Assembly (NCBI GenBank): GCA_964613945.1
Contig: CAZTJC010000007.1
Coordinates: forward strand, 1 to 64,000
Length of the DNA: 64,000 nt
DNA from: JAVVHH01 sp964613945
GTDB taxonomy: Bacteria; Pseudomonadota; Alphaproteobacteria; Acetobacterales; Acetobacteraceae
Reading direction: 5' to 3'
Position numbers and translations under genes: made by a program. Positions 52,322-61,346 of the stretch are shown piece after piece; within the stretch, counting starts at the first letter, position 1; each line of letters opens with the position of its first letter. A model generated the notes under the pieces. The model did no database searches and was not told the origin of the DNA. It saw only the letters and a list, made by a program, of their open reading frames with translations.

Positions 52322-53210
52322 CGACGCTTCAGCCGCAGCCGCAGCACCCCCCGACTGCCCAGGGCCGGACCCGGCGCCACGCGGCGCCACCCGCTTCCGC
52401 GTGCCGCCCGGCGCGGTCGACACCCATGCCCACGTCATCGGCGTGCCGCCCGCCTTTCCGTTCACCGCGGGTCGGTCGTATACGCCGCCGCCTGCGACGC
52501 CCGACGCCTATCTGGCGATGCTGGACGCTACCGGAATGACGCACGGTGTGCTGGTGCAGGTGAGCGTGCATGGCACGGATAACCGCCTCATGCTCGACAC
52601 GCTGCGCGCCACCGGCGGGCGGTTGCGCGGCATCGGAGTCGTGCCGCCAGACCTGGCGCGCACGGATGCGGAGGCGATGAAGCGCGCGGGTGTCGTCGGG
52701 CTGCGTCTCAACGTGTTATACGGTGGCGGCGTCGGCTTCGATGACCTCGACGATACGGAGGCGCTTTGCATCGAGATGGGCTGGCACCTGCAATTCCTGC
52801 TGGATGCCCGCACGCTGCCCGGCGCACTGGCCACCCGGCTGTCGCGGCTGCGGGTGCCGTTCGTGGTGGACCACATGGGGCATTTTCCGGCCGATCCCGC
52901 CGAGCCCGGCTTCCAGACGCTGCTGTCGCTGGTCAGGGACGGTGCCTGGGTGAAGCTGTCCGGCGCGTACCGCCTGGCACCGGAACCATGGCAGGCCACC
53001 ATCCCGCTCGCCCGCGCCTTGCATGAAGCGGCACCCGACCGCTGCGTCTGGGGCTCCGATTGGCCGAACGTCTCGCACTGGGACAGGATGATGAACGTGG
53101 GCGAGTTGCTCGACCTGCTTGCCGACTGGGTCCCCGACCCCGCGTCGCGCGACCGTGTTCTGGTCGACAACGCGCACCGCCTGTATGGTTTCGGCGGCGC
53201 GATCGAGTGA
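52314..53210 (+). CDS. Amidohydrolase family 2 (2-pyrone-4,6-dicarboxylate hydrolase / galactarolactone isomerase-like)
   Basis: 298 residues; ATG 52314 overlaps the MFS gene by 8 nt. 'PPGAVDTHAHVIG' gives the HxH pair, 'VVGLRLNVLYGGGVG' and 'VPFVVDHMGHFPADPAEPGF' follow, and 'DRCVWGSDWPNVSHW' provides the terminal Asp. This layout is that of LigI-type lactonases and D-galactarolactone isomerase, which act on cyclic esters. Together with the MFS carrier it could take up and open a lactone-type acid from aromatic or sugar-acid catabolism. No other lig genes are present. Confidence 0.87.
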   Translation: MTDDASAAAAAPPDCPGPDPAPRGATRFRVPPGAVDTHAHVIGVPPAFPFTAGRSYTPPPATPDAYLAMLDATGMTHGVLVQVSVHGTDNRLMLDTLRATGGRLRGIGVVPPDLARTDAEAMKRAGVVGLRLNVLYGGGVGFDDLDDTEALCIEMGWHLQFLLDARTLPGALATRLSRLRVPFVVDHMGHFPADPAEPGFQTLLSLVRDGAWVKLSGAYRLAPEPWQATIPLARALHEAAPDRCVWGSDWPNVSHWDRMMNVGELLDLLADWVPDPASRDRVLVDNAHRLYGFGGAIE

Positions 53211-53239
53211 CGGCCGCCTTGGACTAGCGGCGGATCATC

Positions 53240-54412
53240 ATGACGGACACCAGCCAACTCCCGGCGCGCAGCCTAACGGCGACGTTGCTGCCTTTCGCGG
53301 CCATCGTGTTCCTGGGCTATTCTGCCGTGGGCGTCCCGTTATCGACGCTTCCGGTCGAGGTGCACTCTAGGCTTGGCTACGGCACGGCGGTGGTCGGCGT
53401 CATCATCGGCCTGTCCGCCGCGGTCACGCTGCTGACGCGGCAACTCGCCGGGTCGGTCTCGGATCGGCGCGGGCCGAAGGTCGCGGTGCTGCTGGGTCTC
53501 GTCATCACGGCGCTGACCGGTCTGGCCTATCTTGCCTCGCTGCATGTGCCGCCTGGATGGGGGATCGACGTGCTGGCCGCAGGGCGCGTGTTTCTTGGCC
53601 TGGGCGACAGCCTGTTCACCACCGGCGTCATGGCCTGGGCGGTGACCCGGGTGGGACCGGAGCATGCCGGCAAAGCGATGGCTTGGATCGGCATTGCGAT
53701 GTACGGCGCCTTGGCCGTGGGAGCACCGGTGGGGGCGGCGCTTGGCGCCTGGGGTGGCTTCGGGGCGGTGTCGCTCTGCACGGTCGCGATGCCGCTGCTC
53801 GCGATCCCAGTGGCGGCCATGCTGCCGGCGCTGCCGGGAGCCGGAGCAACGCGGGTGTCGTTCCTGGGCGTGGTGCGGGCGATCTGGGCACAGGGGGTGG
53901 GTATGGTCCTGGCTTCGGCAGGCTTCGGCACCATCGCGGCGTTCCTGGCGCTGGACTATGCCGACCGGGGCTGGTCGGGCGCCGGGTTGGCGCTGACCAG
54001 TTTCGGCGCCGGCTACATCTTGGTCCGGCTGCTGTTCGGCGGCTTGCCGGATCGGTTCGGCGGGATGCGGGTGGCGCTGGCATCGTTGGCGGTCGAGACG
54101 GTCGGCCTGTTGCTCATCGCGTCGGCGGGGCAACCGGCAGTTGCTCTGCTGGGCACCGCGATCACCGGCATCGGCTACTCCATGGTGTTCCCCTCCCTTG
54201 GCGTGGAGGCGGTGCGCCGGGTTCCTGCAACCAGCCGTGGCGTGGCGTTGGGGGCGTTCCTGGCGTGCTTCGACCTGGGCCTGGGCGCCGCCGGGCCGGT
54301 GACCGGGCTGGTCGCGGGCGGGTTCGGGTTGCCGGCGGCCTTTGTCGCCGCCGCGGTTGCGTCGGTGCTGTCCATGGCACTGGTTTGGAGCACCCGGCCC
54401 GCCGCACGTTAA
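53240..54412 (+). CDS. MFS transporter, YfcJ/arabinose-efflux-like
   Basis: 390 residues, 12 membrane segments. 'LAGSVSDRRGPKVAVLLGL' is the loop 2-3 motif, 'RVFLGLGDSLFTTGVMAWAVTRVGPEHAGKAMAWIGIAMYGALAVGAPVGAAL' the TM4-5 region and 'RLLFGGLPDRFGGMRVALAS' the matching loop of the second half. Such proteins usually act as exporters of sugars or small metabolites. ATG 53240 is 30 nt after the amidohydrolase gene, so co-transcription is likely. Confidence 0.85.
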   Translation: MTDTSQLPARSLTATLLPFAAIVFLGYSAVGVPLSTLPVEVHSRLGYGTAVVGVIIGLSAAVTLLTRQLAGSVSDRRGPKVAVLLGLVITALTGLAYLASLHVPPGWGIDVLAAGRVFLGLGDSLFTTGVMAWAVTRVGPEHAGKAMAWIGIAMYGALAVGAPVGAALGAWGGFGAVSLCTVAMPLLAIPVAAMLPALPGAGATRVSFLGVVRAIWAQGVGMVLASAGFGTIAAFLALDYADRGWSGAGLALTSFGAGYILVRLLFGGLPDRFGGMRVALASLAVETVGLLLIASAGQPAVALLGTAITGIGYSMVFPSLGVEAVRRVPATSRGVALGAFLACFDLGLGAAGPVTGLVAGGFGLPAAFVAAAVASVLSMALVWSTRPAAR

Positions 54413-54462
54413 CTCCCGGCCGTTGCTGCAGGTGGTTGACGGGGCGCCGTTGCGGTCCTGAG

Positions 54463-55602
54463 ATGGGTTTCATGGATCTCACCCAACTGCCGTTCGACGC
54501 CGATCAGATGCTCGCCGACCTACGACCTTGGGTCGAGTGCGAGAGCCCGACCCATGATGCGGCTGCCGTCAATCGTATGATGGATCTGGCCAGCCGCGAT
54601 CTTGCGGTGATGGGAGCGACGGTCGAGCGCATCCCGGGCCGCATGGGCTATGGCGATTGCGTGCGCGCCAGTTTCCGGCACAAGCGGACGGGCGAGCCCG
54701 GGCTGCTGCTGATGGGGCATATGGATACCGTGCATCCGGTCGGCACCTTGGCTGCACTGCCGTGGCGGCGGGACGGCAACCGCGCGTACGGGCCGGGCAT
54801 CTACGACATGAAGGGCGGTAATCTGCTGGTGCTGGAAGCGCTGCGGCAGCTGCAGCGCGCCGGGATCGAGACGGCGCTGCCGGTCACCGTGCTGTTCACC
54901 AGCGACGAGGAGGTCGGCTCGCCCTCCACGCGCGACGTGATCGAAGCCGAAGCCTGGCGACATGCCACCGTGCTGGTGCCGGAGCCCGGCGGACCCGGCC
55001 ACGAGGTCACCACCGGGCGCTACGCCATTGCCCGTTTCGCCATCGAGACGACCGGGCGGCCCAGCCATGCCGGCGCCCGGCTCGCCGAAGGACGGTCGGC
55101 CATTCGCGCCATGGCGCGACGGATCGCCGAAATCGAGGACATGACCACCGAGGACTGCACGTTCAGCGTCGGCGTGATCCGCGGTGGCGAGTGGGTGAAC
55201 TGCGTGGCGACGACGTGTACGGCACAGGTGCTGAGCATGGCCAAGCGGCAGGAGGACCTCGACCGTGGCGTCGAGCGCATGCTGGCGCTGGCCGGGCAGG
55301 AGAACGACGTTCGTTTCGACGTCCGGCGAACCGTGACCCGGCCGGTGTGGGAGCCGGATGCGCGCACGCTGGCGCTGCATGCCCGGGCCGAGACGTTGGC
55401 CAGGCAGATCGGCATTCCACTACCGCACCGCAGCGCGGGCGGCGGCTCGGACGGCAACTTCACCGGGGCGGCCGGTATCCCGACGCTGGACGGGCTCGGT
55501 GTGCTCGGCGCTGGTGGGCATACGTTGGAGGAGCATCTGCTGGTCGACAGCCTCCTGTCGCGCGGACGCCTCCTCGCGGGCCTGATCGCCACCGTGACCT
55601 GA
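54463..55602 (+). CDS. M20 family peptidase, glutamate carboxypeptidase (CPG2)-like
   Basis: 379 residues (start ATG 54463; ATG 54472 also possible). Metal ligands: His and Asp in 'LLLMGHMDTVHPVG', Asp in 'GPGIYDMKGG', the Glu pair in 'LFTSDEEVGSPST', and a dimerisation-domain His in 'GRPSHAGARLAEGRSA'. No signal peptide, so it is cytoplasmic. The CPG2-like subgroup removes C-terminal glutamate or cleaves N-acyl amino acids. Follows the MFS gene by 50 nt and ends 27 nt before the convergent binding-protein gene. Confidence 0.9.
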   Translation: MGFMDLTQLPFDADQMLADLRPWVECESPTHDAAAVNRMMDLASRDLAVMGATVERIPGRMGYGDCVRASFRHKRTGEPGLLLMGHMDTVHPVGTLAALPWRRDGNRAYGPGIYDMKGGNLLVLEALRQLQRAGIETALPVTVLFTSDEEVGSPSTRDVIEAEAWRHATVLVPEPGGPGHEVTTGRYAIARFAIETTGRPSHAGARLAEGRSAIRAMARRIAEIEDMTTEDCTFSVGVIRGGEWVNCVATTCTAQVLSMAKRQEDLDRGVERMLALAGQENDVRFDVRRTVTRPVWEPDARTLALHARAETLARQIGIPLPHRSAGGGSDGNFTGAAGIPTLDGLGVLGAGGHTLEEHLLVDSLLSRGRLLAGLIATVT

Positions 55603-55629
55603 TCGACGGCGACGGCGCAGCGCGATCGT

Positions 55630-56628
55630 CTAGCGGAGCGCCGCGTTGATATACTGGTCGGTCACGAGTTGACCGGCGGTGAGGTCGCCGACGGCAACGC
55701 CCGATTGCTTGGCGAAGTCCAACATGGCTTGCGCCCCACCCGCACCGAACGCGCCTTTAGCGACGATGCCCGGCTTCAGCGCGGCGATGCCGGCGCGGAT
55801 GATGGTTTGATCGACCTTGGGGAAGAACTTGGCCTGGATAACGTCGGCCACCTTGTCCGGTGCGGCCAACAACGCGGCGTCCGCGGCCGCCAGCGCCCGC
55901 AACGTGCCGATGATCCGGCTGGGATCTGCGACCGGCAGCTTAGCGGCCAGGAGCAGGAACGGCACGTCGCGCAACTCGGCAAAATCGTCCGCCATGCCGA
56001 TCAACCGGCGCCCGTAATCGCCGGCCTCGGCGATCTGGCCTTCCGGCGGTGACAGCACGAAGGCGTCGATGCGGCCGTTCTGCAGCGCCGCCTGCAACGC
56101 CGGCGGGCCACCGACGAGCGCGACCTGCATCGATTTCGGATTGAGCCCGCCGCGTGTCGCCAGCCAGCGCACCGCCCGGTCCTGCGCGCCACCCACCGCG
56201 CCCACGCCGATGATCGCGCCATCGAGCGCGCGCAGGCGCTGCGGCAGCGGATCACCCAAAGCGACCTTGCGCTTCGCCATGAACTCGGTCGACGCGACGA
56301 GGTCGAGCGTGACCCGGTCCATCAGCGTGCCGATGGCCTGGAAAGGCTGCCCTTTCGCCATCGCGGCCAGCAGGGTATCGGCGCCGACCGCCGCCAGGTC
56401 GAGGTCGCCGGAGTCGAGTGCGGCCAGGGCGGCCGGGTCGCCGCCGGGGATGGCGGCCCAGTCGAGATCGAGGTTTTCCGCGGCGAACGTGCCGGTGGCA
56501 CGGGCCGACCAGAGCGGCAGGAAGCTGAGCGACGCCGTCGCCTGACCGATCCGCACGACCCCGGCCGCACGGGCGGGACGGGCCGCGGCCGCAATGAGGG
56601 CGGCGATGAAAGTGCGGCGCGCGAGCAT
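55630..56628 (-). CDS. ABC transporter substrate-binding protein, sulfonate/nitrate (SsuA) type
   Basis: 332 residues. N-terminus 'MLARRTFIAALIAAAARPARAA' is a short Tat-like signal. 'VVRIGQATASLSFLPLWSARATGTFAAENLDLDWAAIPGGDPAALAALDSGDLDLAAVGADTLLAAM' matches SsuA-like domains, and 'GGLNPKSMQVALVGGPPALQAALQNGRIDAFVLSPP' the second lobe. Last gene of a minus-strand operon, 9 nt after the permease. The ligand may be an organosulfur or other small organic acid. Confidence 0.9.
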   Translation of the reverse strand: MLARRTFIAALIAAAARPARAAGVVRIGQATASLSFLPLWSARATGTFAAENLDLDWAAIPGGDPAALAALDSGDLDLAAVGADTLLAAMAKGQPFQAIGTLMDRVTLDLVASTEFMAKRKVALGDPLPQRLRALDGAIIGVGAVGGAQDRAVRWLATRGGLNPKSMQVALVGGPPALQAALQNGRIDAFVLSPPEGQIAEAGDYGRRLIGMADDFAELRDVPFLLLAAKLPVADPSRIIGTLRALAAADAALLAAPDKVADVIQAKFFPKVDQTIIRAGIAALKPGIVAKGAFGAGGAQAMLDFAKQSGVAVGDLTAGQLVTDQYINAALR

Positions 56629-56637
56629 GTCGATGTC

Positions 56638-57405
56638 CTATGTCAGTTCGGTTTGGCCCGCGAGCGGCGGCCGCCAGCGGAGCAGGCGCCGCTCGATGCG
56701 GGCGGCGACGCTGCCGGCCAGCACCACAAAGGCGAGCAGGATGGCAATGCCGGCGAACACGCCAGCGGGGTCGTATGTGTCGGAGCTGTAATGGATGAAG
56801 AGGCCGAGCCCCTTGGTGGCGGAAGTGAACTCGCCGACGATCACCCCGATGACGGCGTAGGGAATCGCCATGCGCATGCCGAGCAGCACAAAGGGAGCGG
56901 AGGCCGGCAGGTAGACATGGCGCCCGAGTTGGCGTTCGTCGGCGCCCATGACGCGGGCCAGCGCCACCAGATCACGGTCTACCCCGCGCACGCCGGCATA
57001 GACGTTATAGAACACCAGGAAGAAGACCATGATCGCCGCCAGCGCGATCTTCGACCAGATGCCGATGCCGAACCAGATGATGAACAACGGCGCCAGCGCG
57101 ATTTTCGGGATGCCGTAGAAGGCCATGACATACGGTTCGGCTACCCGGGCCAGCCGCGGCGCCCGGCCCAGCGCATATCCCCCGACCAGCCCGGCGGTGA
57201 CGCCGATGAGGTAACCCAGCACCAGTTCCTGCCCGGTGGTCGCCAGCTGCGGCCAGATCTCGCCCGACGCGAACAGTTCGTAGAGACGCACCGCGATGTC
57301 GCTCGGCTGGCTGACATAGATCGTGCGGACCAGCCGGCCGGAGGCGAGCTGCCAGAATGCGAGGAACGCCACCGCCGGCAGCCAGGCCAGGATCACGCGT
57401 TTCAT
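56638..57405 (-). CDS. ABC transporter permease, SsuC type
   Basis: 255 residues, ATG 57405 overlapping the ATPase stop (ATGA). 'ILAWLPAVAFLAFWQLASG' (TM1), 'YVSQPSDIAVRLYELFASGEIWPQLATTGQELVLGYLIGVTAGLVGGYALG' and the coupling loop 'VDRDLVALARVMGADERQLGRHVYLPASAPFVLLGMRMAI' identify the SsuC family. Typical single-permease arrangement, unlike the operon at 47.5 kb. Confidence 0.9.
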   Translation of the reverse strand: MKRVILAWLPAVAFLAFWQLASGRLVRTIYVSQPSDIAVRLYELFASGEIWPQLATTGQELVLGYLIGVTAGLVGGYALGRAPRLARVAEPYVMAFYGIPKIALAPLFIIWFGIGIWSKIALAAIMVFFLVFYNVYAGVRGVDRDLVALARVMGADERQLGRHVYLPASAPFVLLGMRMAIPYAVIGVIVGEFTSATKGLGLFIHYSSDTYDPAGVFAGIAILLAFVVLAGSVAARIERRLLRWRPPLAGQTELT

Positions 57406-58181
57406 CGCCGGCTCATCTCGCCGCGAACGTGCTGCCACACCGACTCATATGCCTCCGCGAACCCGGGCACCGTATGCGGCTCGAACACGTTGCGCGGCCG
57501 CGCCAGCGGAATCGCCACGTCGGCCACCACCTGCGCCGGCCGCCGGCTCAGCACGACCACCCGGTCCGCCAGCATCACCGCCTCGGCCACGTCGTGCGTC
57601 ACCAGCAGCACGGACGCGCCCGCCCGCATCACCAGCGCTTGCAAATCGTGCTGCAGTTGCATGCGGGTCTGCGCATCGAGGGCGCCGAACGGTTCGTCCA
57701 TCAGGATCAGCCTGGGGCCATACACCAGCGTGCGCGCGATCGAGCCGCGCTTTTGCATGCCGCCGGACAGCTGATACGGGTAGTGACCCTCGAAGCCCTG
57801 GAGGTCCACGGCGGCGATCGCCTCCTCCGCACGGCGCAGCCACTCGGCCCGCTTCACCCCGCGCAGCACCAGCGGAAACGCCACGTTCTCCAGCAGCGTT
57901 TTCCACGGCAGCAATTGCGCCTGCTGCGGCACGATCCCGATCCGGCGGTTGACGCCCTCGATAGGCCGCCCGTCCTGCAGCACGGTGCCGCCGCTCGGGC
58001 GAAGCAGCCCGGCCGCCATCTGCAACAGCGTGCTCTTGCCACAGCCGCTCGGCCCGAGCACGGCGACGAATTTCTGGTCGGGGATGTCGAAGCTGATGGA
58101 CCGCAACACTTCCGTGCCGCCGAACCGGTGTTCGATCGACTTGAAGCTGAGGGGAGCGGCGGCATCGACATCGAATGGCAC
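57402..58181 (-). CDS. ABC transporter ATP-binding protein, SsuB type
   Basis: 259-residue ATPase. Walker A GPSGCGKST (43-51), Q-loop 'IVPQQAQLLPWKTL', signature LSGGM (138-142), Walker B 'LILMDEPFGALDAQTR' (Asp162, Glu163) and His in 'LLVTHDVAEAVML'. First gene of the operon ATPase-permease-binding protein. It diverges from the monooxygenase gene at 58418 and may share control with it. The start at 58181 has no strong ribosome site. Confidence 0.92.
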   Translation of the reverse strand: MPFDVDAAAPLSFKSIEHRFGGTEVLRSISFDIPDQKFVAVLGPSGCGKSTLLQMAAGLLRPSGGTVLQDGRPIEGVNRRIGIVPQQAQLLPWKTLLENVAFPLVLRGVKRAEWLRRAEEAIAAVDLQGFEGHYPYQLSGGMQKRGSIARTLVYGPRLILMDEPFGALDAQTRMQLQHDLQALVMRAGASVLLVTHDVAEAVMLADRVVVLSRRPAQVVADVAIPLARPRNVFEPHTVPGFAEAYESVWQHVRGEMSRR

Positions 58182-58417
58182 GCGTCATGTTCGGTCAGGG
58201 ACCGCCCGGCTGTAAACCCACTCACGACGACAGCTCCTCACTAATGGGCATCGATATTGCATCTCCTCCGTCGACTATGGAGCCGCGTTTATGCCATTGA
58301 CCCGTCCCCGACGCCGTCCTCAGCGCTCCGCATGCTGGCGGAGTTCGGACCGCCGAGCCGCTGTCGAAACGGTGCGTGCGGCGCTGGACGCCTCGCGCTG
58401 ACGGCCGGAGACCTCCC
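58182..58417. other. Divergent spacer between SsuB-type operon and monooxygenase operon
   Basis: 236 nt without a credible gene. It must hold the promoters of both flanking operons, but no clear -35/-10 pair stands out. CTCCGC-ATGCTG-GCGGAG (58326-58343) is a perfect six-base inverted repeat that could be an operator or hairpin. A GGAG site for the monooxygenase lies at 58407-58410. Confidence 0.5.
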
Positions 58418-59770
58418 ATGCAGCAATCCCGACACATGGCCTTGGCACTGCTATTCGGTGCGGCCGGCTCGCATCCGGCCAGCTGGATGCACCCCGACGG
58501 CCGCCTGACGCCGCCGACGACGCTCGACGCCTATGCGGATGCCGCGCGTTTGTGCGAACGCGGTCTGTTCGACCTGTTCTTCATCGCCGACACCCCGGCG
58601 GCGCGGACGGAGAATCTGCACGCCTGGTCGCGCTTCCCGATGTTCATGAACGTGTTGGAACCGATCACGCTGCTGACCGCTTTGGCCGGCATCACGTCGC
58701 GCATCGGCCTGGGCGGCACCGTTTCGACCAGTTTCAGCGAGCCGTATAACGTGGCCCGGCAATTTGCCTCTCTGGACCATCTGAGCGCCGGCCGCGCGGC
58801 CTGGAACGTCGTCACCTCGGCCAACGACTACGCCGCGCGCAATTTTGGCCACGCCAAACTGGCCCCGCACGCCGACCGATACCGGCGCGCCGGCGAGTTC
58901 GTCGACGTCGTGCGGCAGCTCTGGGATAGCTGGGACGACGACGCCTTTGTGCTGAACCGCGACACCGGGCTGTACTTCGACCCGGCGTCGCAGCATCCCG
59001 TCCATCACCAGGGCGCTTTCTTCAAGGTCGACGGCGCTCTCAACATCGCACGTTCGCCGCAGGGCCATCCCGTCATCATCGAGGCCGGCGCCAGCGACAC
59101 CGGTCAGGAGTTGGCGGCGCGCACCGCGGAGGTGGTGTTTTCCTCCAACCCCTCGCCGCAGGCGTCCAAACGGTTCACCGATGGCCTGAAAGCGCGCATG
59201 CCGGCTTATGGCCGCGATCCCTCCGAGCTGAAGGTTCTGGCCGGGCTGCCGATCCTGCTGGCCGAGACGGACGAGCAAGCGGCCGAGGCGTATGCCCGCC
59301 TGCAGGAATTGGTGCATCCGGATGTGGGGCGCTTCCGGCTCGGCATGGATCTGGAGACCGACCTGTCGGACCTGCCGATCGACCAACCCATTCCAGCCGA
59401 TCGCATCCCGACCGGCGCCAATTTCCACAAGGGCTTCTTTGACGACATCCTGCGCCTGATCGGCGACGGCACCCCCACGCTGCGCGACGTCTATCTGCGC
59501 TACGAGCGGGGGCGCAAGACCGTCACCGGCGGCCCGAAACGAATTGCCGACGTGATGGAGGAATGGTTCACCAGCGGGGCGGCGGACGGCTTCATGCTGC
59601 AGTTCCACATCATGCCGGGCGGCCTCGACCTGTTCGTAGCGCAGGTGGTCCCGGAATTGCAGCGGCGCGGTCTGATGCGGACGTCCTATGACGGACCCAC
59701 GCTGCGGGACAATCTCGGCCTGGTCCGCCCGGCGCGGGGCGCGCGCATGGCCATGCAAGTAGCGGAGTGA
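58418..59770 (+). CDS. LLM-class flavin-dependent monooxygenase, NtaA/SnaA/DszA (SoxA) family
   Basis: 450 residues, the length of the NtaA/SnaA/DszA group. 'MALALLFGAAGSHPASWMHPDGR' at the start, 'GLFDLFFIADTPAAR', 'NVLEPITLLTALAGITSRIGLGGTVSTSFSEPYNVARQFASLDHLSAGRAAWNVVTS' and 'SPQGHPVIIEAGASDTGQELAARTAEVVFS' are family hallmarks. Such enzymes use FMNH2 and O2 to oxidise aminopolycarboxylates (NTA, EDTA), sulfones or related compounds. No flavin reductase gene is adjacent. Followed by an amino-acid-type binding protein after 3 nt, and diverges from an Ssu-type importer. Confidence 0.92.
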   Translation: MQQSRHMALALLFGAAGSHPASWMHPDGRLTPPTTLDAYADAARLCERGLFDLFFIADTPAARTENLHAWSRFPMFMNVLEPITLLTALAGITSRIGLGGTVSTSFSEPYNVARQFASLDHLSAGRAAWNVVTSANDYAARNFGHAKLAPHADRYRRAGEFVDVVRQLWDSWDDDAFVLNRDTGLYFDPASQHPVHHQGAFFKVDGALNIARSPQGHPVIIEAGASDTGQELAARTAEVVFSSNPSPQASKRFTDGLKARMPAYGRDPSELKVLAGLPILLAETDEQAAEAYARLQELVHPDVGRFRLGMDLETDLSDLPIDQPIPADRIPTGANFHKGFFDDILRLIGDGTPTLRDVYLRYERGRKTVTGGPKRIADVMEEWFTSGAADGFMLQFHIMPGGLDLFVAQVVPELQRRGLMRTSYDGPTLRDNLGLVRPARGARMAMQVAE

Positions 59771-59773
59771 TCG

Positions 59774-60559
59774 ATGTTTAGAGCGTTTCTGTTGACATGC
59801 CTCCTCACGCCCGCACTGGCGTGGGCGGCGCCGCCCACGGTGAGCGCGGACACGTTGAGTTGGGGCACCAGCCCGACCTTTGCGCCGTTCGAATTCCAGC
59901 GCGACGGACAGACCGTCGGGTTCGACGTCGATCTGATGGCGGACCTGGCCAAGCGGAACGGCCTGCGCTCCAGCATGCTGGGCATGGATTTCACCGGCAT
60001 CATCCCGGCCGTACAAGCCAAGCGGATCGATGCCGCCGTCAGCGGGATCTACGTCACGCCGGCGCGGGCGGAGGTGATCGACTTCATCCCCTACCTCAAG
60101 ATCGGCGATCAGATCGTCGTGCCGAAGGGTAACCCGGCGCATCTGGCCGGGCGCGACGATCTGTGCGGGCATCACCTCGTGGTCGCCGTGAACACCCAAT
60201 ACGAGAAAACGGCGCGTGCGCTCAGCGATGCCTGCACGGCCGGCGGCAAACCCGCCATCGACCTGCTGTCGGTCGGCACCAGCGCGATCGTCGCCTTGAC
60301 GCTGGCCCAGGGCCGGGCCGAGGGCGCGATCAGCTCGACATCGGTGATCGCCGCCATGATGGAAAACGCGCCAGACACGTTCGCACTGCTGGGTGAGCCG
60401 TTCAACACCGATACCAGGTTGGGGATCGGCCTATCCAAGCAGAATCCCGAACTGCGAGACGCACTCGACGCGTCGCTCAAGGCCATGCGGGACGACGGCA
60501 GCTATGCCGCGCTGATGAAGAAATGGGGATTGCCGGCGTCGAGCAGCATTTTTCAGTAG
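59774..60559 (+). CDS. ABC transporter substrate-binding protein, polar amino acid type
   Basis: 261 residues with signal 'AFLLTCLLTPALAWAA'. 'LSWGTSPTFAPFEFQRDGQTVGFDVDLMADLAKRNGLRSSMLGMDFTGIIPAVQAKRIDAAVSGIYVTPARAEVIDFIPYLKIG' is the standard family 3 sequence, with Arg of 'TPARAEV' as the expected alpha-carboxylate contact. Two cysteines ('DLCGHHL' and 'SDACTAGG') may form a disulfide. It lies 3 nt after the monooxygenase gene, so it probably brings in that enzyme's substrate. Confidence 0.9.
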   Translation: MFRAFLLTCLLTPALAWAAPPTVSADTLSWGTSPTFAPFEFQRDGQTVGFDVDLMADLAKRNGLRSSMLGMDFTGIIPAVQAKRIDAAVSGIYVTPARAEVIDFIPYLKIGDQIVVPKGNPAHLAGRDDLCGHHLVVAVNTQYEKTARALSDACTAGGKPAIDLLSVGTSAIVALTLAQGRAEGAISSTSVIAAMMENAPDTFALLGEPFNTDTRLGIGLSKQNPELRDALDASLKAMRDDGSYAALMKKWGLPASSSIFQ

Positions 60560-60574
60560 CTGACCGCGTCCGGC

Positions 60575-61264
60575 ATGATCGCCTTCCGTTTCGACGTCTT
60601 TCTTCACGATCTGCTCGGCTTCAACTTCGCCAACGCCGCCCTGGTGACGCTGTGGATCAGCGTGGCCGCCATGCTGCTCGGCCTGGCCGGTGGATTGCTG
60701 CTGGCGTTGGCGCAGCAGGCACGGTGGCGGGCGCTGCGCTGGTCCGCCTGGATCTATCTGTGGCTGTTCCGCGGCACGCCGGTGCTGCTGCAGATCATCT
60801 TCGCCTTCAACGTGTTGCCGAGCTTCGGGCTGATTCTGTCGGGGCCGGTCTGTGCCGTGCTGGCCTTGGGGCTGCATGAGGCCGCGTACATGACGGAGAT
60901 CCTCCGCAGCGGGCTCGGCACAGTCGGGCCGGGTCAGCGCGATGCCGCCAAGGCATTGGGCATGTCGCATGGCAAGATGATGCGGCTGGTCGTGCTGCCA
61001 CAGGCACTGCGCGTCATCATTCCGCCCACGGGCAACCAGTTCATCGGCATGCTCAAGCTTTCCTCGCTCGTCAGCACGATCGGTGTGCACGAACTGTTGC
61101 TTGCGGCGGAGCAATCGGCCTCCGGCACATTCCGTTACTTGGAGGCGCTGTCGGCGGCCGGGTTATACTACCTCACATTCACCACCGTACTGATGGCCGG
61201 GCAACATCTCCTGGAACGACGACTGACGCCGACCGCGCGAGGGTCCGTCCTGCCGAACGGATGA
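60575..61264 (+). CDS. ABC transporter permease, polar amino acid type
   Basis: 229 residues, about five membrane segments. 'FNFANAALVTLWISVAAMLLGLAGGLLLALA', 'YLWLFRGTPVLLQIIFAFNVLP' and the coupling loop 'GQRDAAKALGMSHGKMMRLVVLPQALRVIIPPTGNQFIGMLKLSSL' place it in the HisM/GlnP class. Starts 15 nt after the binding-protein gene. No cognate ATPase gene follows; the next gene is a convergent LysR, so the ATPase must be encoded elsewhere or shared. Confidence 0.9.
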   Translation: MIAFRFDVFLHDLLGFNFANAALVTLWISVAAMLLGLAGGLLLALAQQARWRALRWSAWIYLWLFRGTPVLLQIIFAFNVLPSFGLILSGPVCAVLALGLHEAAYMTEILRSGLGTVGPGQRDAAKALGMSHGKMMRLVVLPQALRVIIPPTGNQFIGMLKLSSLVSTIGVHELLLAAEQSASGTFRYLEALSAAGLYYLTFTTVLMAGQHLLERRLTPTARGSVLPNG

Positions 61265-61346
61265 CTACGATCGCGGCGAACGCAAATACTCACATGCGGA
61301 CGTCGACATTCTGGAACGTGCGACCGGCCTGGCCAACTTGCAGCCG

